Below are positions 61,311 through 64,000 of a stretch of 64,000 bases of DNA, piece by piece (position 1 is the first letter of the stretch; every line of letters begins with the position of its first letter). Under the pieces are notes generated by a model that was not told the DNA's origin, made no database searches, and was given only the letters and a program-made list of their open reading frames with translations. The position numbers and the translations under genes are program-made. This DNA is from Tenacibaculum larymnensis. Its GTDB lineage: Bacteria > Bacteroidota > Bacteroidia > Flavobacteriales > Flavobacteriaceae. The stretch lies in assembly GCF_028829235.1 (NCBI RefSeq), contig NZ_JAIWJY010000004.1, positions 340,127 to 404,126 on the forward strand, given 5' to 3'.

Positions 61311-62303
61311 ATGAAACTACTTGCACTATTATTATCGTTATGTATTTGTTCAACATCCTTTAGCCAAAGAACAAAAGACTTAAAGACTTTTAAACACTAT
61401 TCTGTAGTAACAAGTAAAGACACCATTAACTATCATACATATGCTAAAAAAGATATTGAATCTACCAATGTTCTTCTCTTATATATTCAAGGTTCCAAAG
61501 CAATGTCTCTATATCAAACAATGAAAGAAAACGGAAAAACGTATGTTGGAACAACATTGCCTCTTGATTTTAACCTTTTGCCTGATAATTATTTATTTGT
61601 CGTAATATCTAAAAAGGGTTTTCCTTTCTTAACAAAAATGGATGAGGAGTTTCCTGTTCCTAAATCATATTATGAAAACCAAACATTAGCGTATCGAACT
61701 CATCAAGCTAACCTAGTAATTAACAGTATAACTAAAAAGTATCCAAATAAATTCAAAAAAGTTATTGCTCTCGGACACTCTGAAGGGAGCGATGTTGTTG
61801 CTAAATTAGGAACTGTAAATAATAGTATAACTCATTTTGGGTATTTGTCTGGTGGAGGTAGCACTCAGTTTATTGACTTTATTACATTTACTAGAAAGAA
61901 ATTAGCTAAAGGCTTAATTAGTGAAAAAGAAGCACAAAGAGAGATTAGTTCAATATTAGAAGATTTTAAAAAAATAATGGCAAACCCTAATGCTACCGAT
62001 AAATATTGGGCTGGTAAAAACAATAGTTATAAAAGATGGAGTTCTTTTTCTGAGCCACCAATTAACAATTTATTAAAAATTTCAAAGCCTCTATTTGTAG
62101 CCATTGGAACAAAAGATCAGGCTGTGGCTCCTGAATCCGCTTACCTAATTCCAATAGAGTTTATTAGGAAACAGAAAAACAATTTAACATTCAAAGCTTA
62201 TTCAGGTTTAGACCATGGATTTGGAAAAGAACTAGAGAATGGAAAATATGAAAAGTATTGGAACGTTGTTTTTAAAGATTTTTTGAACTGGGTAAATCAA
62301 TAA
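61311..62303 (+). CDS. Secreted alpha/beta-hydrolase-like protein
   Basis: This 330-residue protein has a signal peptide (LLALLLSLCICSTSFSQ). The nucleophile elbow is GHSEGSDVV (Ser of GxSxG) at about 157, with KKVIALGHSEGSDVVAKLG just before. LDHGFGKE near the end supplies the probable catalytic His, and GTKDQAVAPESA the acid. It resembles dienelactone-hydrolase-like fold members. The substrate is unknown. It stands alone between the SHOCT protein gene and the regulator. Confidence 0.75.
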   Translation: MKLLALLLSLCICSTSFSQRTKDLKTFKHYSVVTSKDTINYHTYAKKDIESTNVLLLYIQGSKAMSLYQTMKENGKTYVGTTLPLDFNLLPDNYLFVVISKKGFPFLTKMDEEFPVPKSYYENQTLAYRTHQANLVINSITKKYPNKFKKVIALGHSEGSDVVAKLGTVNNSITHFGYLSGGGSTQFIDFITFTRKKLAKGLISEKEAQREISSILEDFKKIMANPNATDKYWAGKNNSYKRWSSFSEPPINNLLKISKPLFVAIGTKDQAVAPESAYLIPIEFIRKQKNNLTFKAYSGLDHGFGKELENGKYEKYWNVVFKDFLNWVNQ

Positions 62304-62471
62304 TAAAAGAATATAAAACAGCTTTAAAACCTAGTATATTTTATTTTAACCTACACTAACAAAGAGCTTATAAAAAGCTTACCTTTTGTGGGTGATAAGT
62401 TTTCAGCTTTCGGGTTAAGAATAATAGCTTATCCAAAATAAAAAAAGAATAATATACTAGCAACAGCTTAA

Positions 62472-63053
62472 ATGAAAAATCCACTAATAACATCAATTTC
62501 AAAATACATCAAGTTAACTTCAGAAGAAGAGAATATCATTAAAAGCTTTTGGACTGAAAAGACTCTTGAAAAAGGAGAATACCTTTTAAGAAATGGTGAT
62601 GTATGTAGAACCGATAACTTTGTAGTTAATGGAACTCTTAAAGCCTTTTATATAAACGCTGCTACAGGAACAGAAGAAGTTTTATATTTTGCTATAGAAA
62701 ATTGGTGGGCTACAGATATTGATAGCTTTCAAAAGCAACAACCTTCTATTTATAATATCCAAGCAATAGAAGAAACTGAATTGTTACAGATACGCTATGA
62801 CTCTTTTCAAGAAATGCTAAAACAAATACCTAAGCTGGAGCGTTTTTTTAGAATTATACTCGAAAACTATCTTGGCAGCTTGCAAAGAAGAATAATTCAC
62901 AACAATGTGTATGATGCAGAACAACGGTATCTTGATTTTATAAAAAACTACCCCAAAATAGCAGACAAAGTTCCTCAATACTTAATTGCTTCGTACTTAG
63001 GTGTAACTCCTGAGTTTTTAAGCAGAATTCGTAAAAAACACAAGCCATCTTAA
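62472..63053 (+). CDS. Crp/Fnr-family transcription regulator
   Basis: This 193-residue protein has a cyclic-nucleotide-binding-like beta barrel (about 20-115, WTEKTLEKGEYLLRNGDVCRTDNFVVNGTLKAFYI). A C-terminal helix-turn-helix-like part (about 150-190, VPQYLIASYLGVTPEFLSRIRKK) should bind DNA. No cysteine cluster for FNR-type sensing is seen. It is 66 bp upstream of the azoreductase gene, which may be its target. The family in Bacteroidota often controls a neighbouring gene. Confidence 0.87.
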   Translation: MKNPLITSISKYIKLTSEEENIIKSFWTEKTLEKGEYLLRNGDVCRTDNFVVNGTLKAFYINAATGTEEVLYFAIENWWATDIDSFQKQQPSIYNIQAIEETELLQIRYDSFQEMLKQIPKLERFFRIILENYLGSLQRRIIHNNVYDAEQRYLDFIKNYPKIADKVPQYLIASYLGVTPEFLSRIRKKHKPS

Positions 63054-63119
63054 ACTAGGTCAATTTTTTTCATTTCTTATACAACGAACTTTGCCATATC
63101 ATGTAAACAATATTAAGAT

Positions 63120-63743
63120 ATGAACAAAGTACTTATTATCAACGCAAGTGTAAGAAACGAAAAATCGCACAGTAGGCAATTAACTCGACTCTTTGTAAAA
63201 AATTGGCAACAAAAGCATCCTAACGATACATTTTCATACCGAGAGGTTGGGTTAAAAGAAATACCTCCTATCAATGAAAAATGGATTGCTAGTGCCTTTA
63301 TTAAGCCTGAAGACAGAACAGCAGAAAATCAATTAGGAGTTAACTTGAGCGATAAGCTAATTAAAGAGTTTAAAGAACACAATGTGTATGTTCTTGGAAC
63401 ACCTATGTACAATTGGTCTATACCTAGCGGATTAAAAGCTTACATAGATCAGCTTATGAGAATTAATGAAACATGGAAATTCCGCTCAGGTACACCCGAT
63501 GGTGATTATGTTGGCTTACTGAAAAACAAAAAAATGTTTATTCTATCTAGCCGAGGTGATACTGGCTATGGTGAAAATGAAAAAAACGAGCACATGAACT
63601 TCCAAACTACCTATTTAAAGTTTGTTTTTGGAATTATGGGGATTAAAGATGTTTCTATAATTTCTTTAGATAATGAGGAGTTTGGAGGGGCTATTTTTGA
63701 AAACTCTAAAAAGAAGATATATCAAGAAATTGGAGAAATTTAA
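63120..63743 (+). CDS. FMN-dependent NAD(P)H oxidoreductase (azoreductase/NQO-like)
   Basis: This 207-residue flavodoxin-like protein begins NKVLIINASVRNEKSHSRQL, the FMN-phosphate-binding loop. GTPMYNWSIPSGLKAYIDQLMRINETW is the typical AzoR/NQO segment, and SSRGDTGYGEN follows. It should reduce quinones or azo compounds using NAD(P)H. It is cytosolic, of normal length, and probably controlled by the Crp-type regulator just upstream. Confidence 0.85.
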   Translation: MNKVLIINASVRNEKSHSRQLTRLFVKNWQQKHPNDTFSYREVGLKEIPPINEKWIASAFIKPEDRTAENQLGVNLSDKLIKEFKEHNVYVLGTPMYNWSIPSGLKAYIDQLMRINETWKFRSGTPDGDYVGLLKNKKMFILSSRGDTGYGENEKNEHMNFQTTYLKFVFGIMGIKDVSIISLDNEEFGGAIFENSKKKIYQEIGEI

Positions 63744-63762
63744 AACACATCCTCTACAAACG

Positions 63763-63792
63763 AACGCTGTTAATACTTATGTTAACAGCGTT
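63763..63792 (+). terminator. Terminator of the azoreductase gene
   Basis: A perfect 11-bp stem (63763-63773 and 63782-63792) with an 8-nt loop runs into a T-tract. Confidence 0.85.
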
Positions 63793-63877
63793 TTTTAATG
63801 CCTTCTTTACATAACACAGCACTTAACAAACATTTTTCTACACACGCACCTATTTTTATCTTTTTTGTTGTTTGGTG

Positions 63878-64000
63878 TTGCTCCCCTTAGGCAGTGAATA
63901 ACACTCCCCTTAGGCGGGGAGTATCGTTCCCCTTACCGAGGGAGTGTCACTCCCCTTAGGCAAGGAGTGTTGACCCGATTAGGCTTCGTGTGTTGACCCG
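63878..64000. repeat. GC-rich tandem palindromic repeats at the window edge
   Basis: About five degenerate units of 22-28 bp contain CTCCCCTTAGGC followed by an (A/G)GGAGT-type inverse, for example CTCCCCTTAGGCGGGGAG at 63912-63929. Single units can fold on themselves. The array contrasts strongly with the AT-rich surroundings and runs off the window end. No ORF is supported here. Confidence 0.65.

Noticed and set aside
63878..64000. CRISPR array at the window end
   Set aside because: Units are short, self-palindromic and of unequal spacing with no unique spacers of constant length.

Overview
The window looks like a chromosome segment of a marine member of the Flavobacteriaceae (Bacteroidota), possibly Tenacibaculum or a close relative. 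The reasons are the AT-rich sequence, promoters of the Bacteroidota type (TTG, a spacer near 19 nt, then TAnnTTTG), start codons without strong Shine-Dalgarno sequences, many lipoprotein and secreted genes, an ECF sigma/FecR/STN-TonB receptor locus, and housekeeping orders usual in flavobacteria (PASTA protein next to rluD and divergent from ddl-coaD). The genus is an inference; no rRNA or tRNA gene was seen.

Layout. 1-2.4 kb: the start of an M1-type aminopeptidase gene and a minus-strand ECF sigma operon with two DUF4252 proteins. 2.6-11.4 kb: an S41 protease, a DUF72/patatin pair, a BNR-repeat lipoprotein and two consecutive amidohydrolases. 11.7-25.8 kb: an accessory region between an RNA methyltransferase gene (trmH/spoU family) and rluD. 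Here five copies of an intergenic element (terminator hairpin plus a conserved GGCT...AACAAAAATTGCT block) each precede a small module: a PD-(D/E)XK-TOPRIM protein with a membrane protein; a PPP-like phosphatase; a membrane protein, an unknown protein, a YciI protein and a hydrolase; then a hydrolase, a subclass B1 metallo-beta-lactamase, a DKNYY protein, a frameshifted CsgG-like gene and a VOC protein; last a lipoprotein and an APC permease. 25.8-30.9 kb: rluD, PASTA, ddl, coaD and an M14 carboxypeptidase. 30.9-34.8 kb: ECF sigma, FecR and an STN-type TonB receptor. 34.8-37.7 kb: a GlmU-like protein, a small membrane protein, an acyl-CoA thioesterase and a cyclase. 38-41.8 kb: a secreted STN-like protein, an M64 metallopeptidase with FG-GAP/VCBS repeats, and a lipoprotein. 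41.9-53.4 kb: a core block with carB, rpmH, pyrG, yidC, an outer-membrane receptor and fumC.

54.1-60.2 kb is the most unusual locus. A 1062-residue protein joins an N-terminal catalase-fold domain to a LodA/GoxA-type (cysteine tryptophylquinone) oxidase. It is followed after 8 bp by a LodB-like flavoprotein, and a convergent gene encodes a lipoprotein with one CxxCH haem site. LodA enzymes release hydrogen peroxide, so a fused peroxide-handling domain would be mechanistically new if active. The window ends with guaD, a SHOCT protein, a secreted hydrolase, a Crp-type regulator with an azoreductase, and an array of GC-rich palindromic repeats running off the edge.
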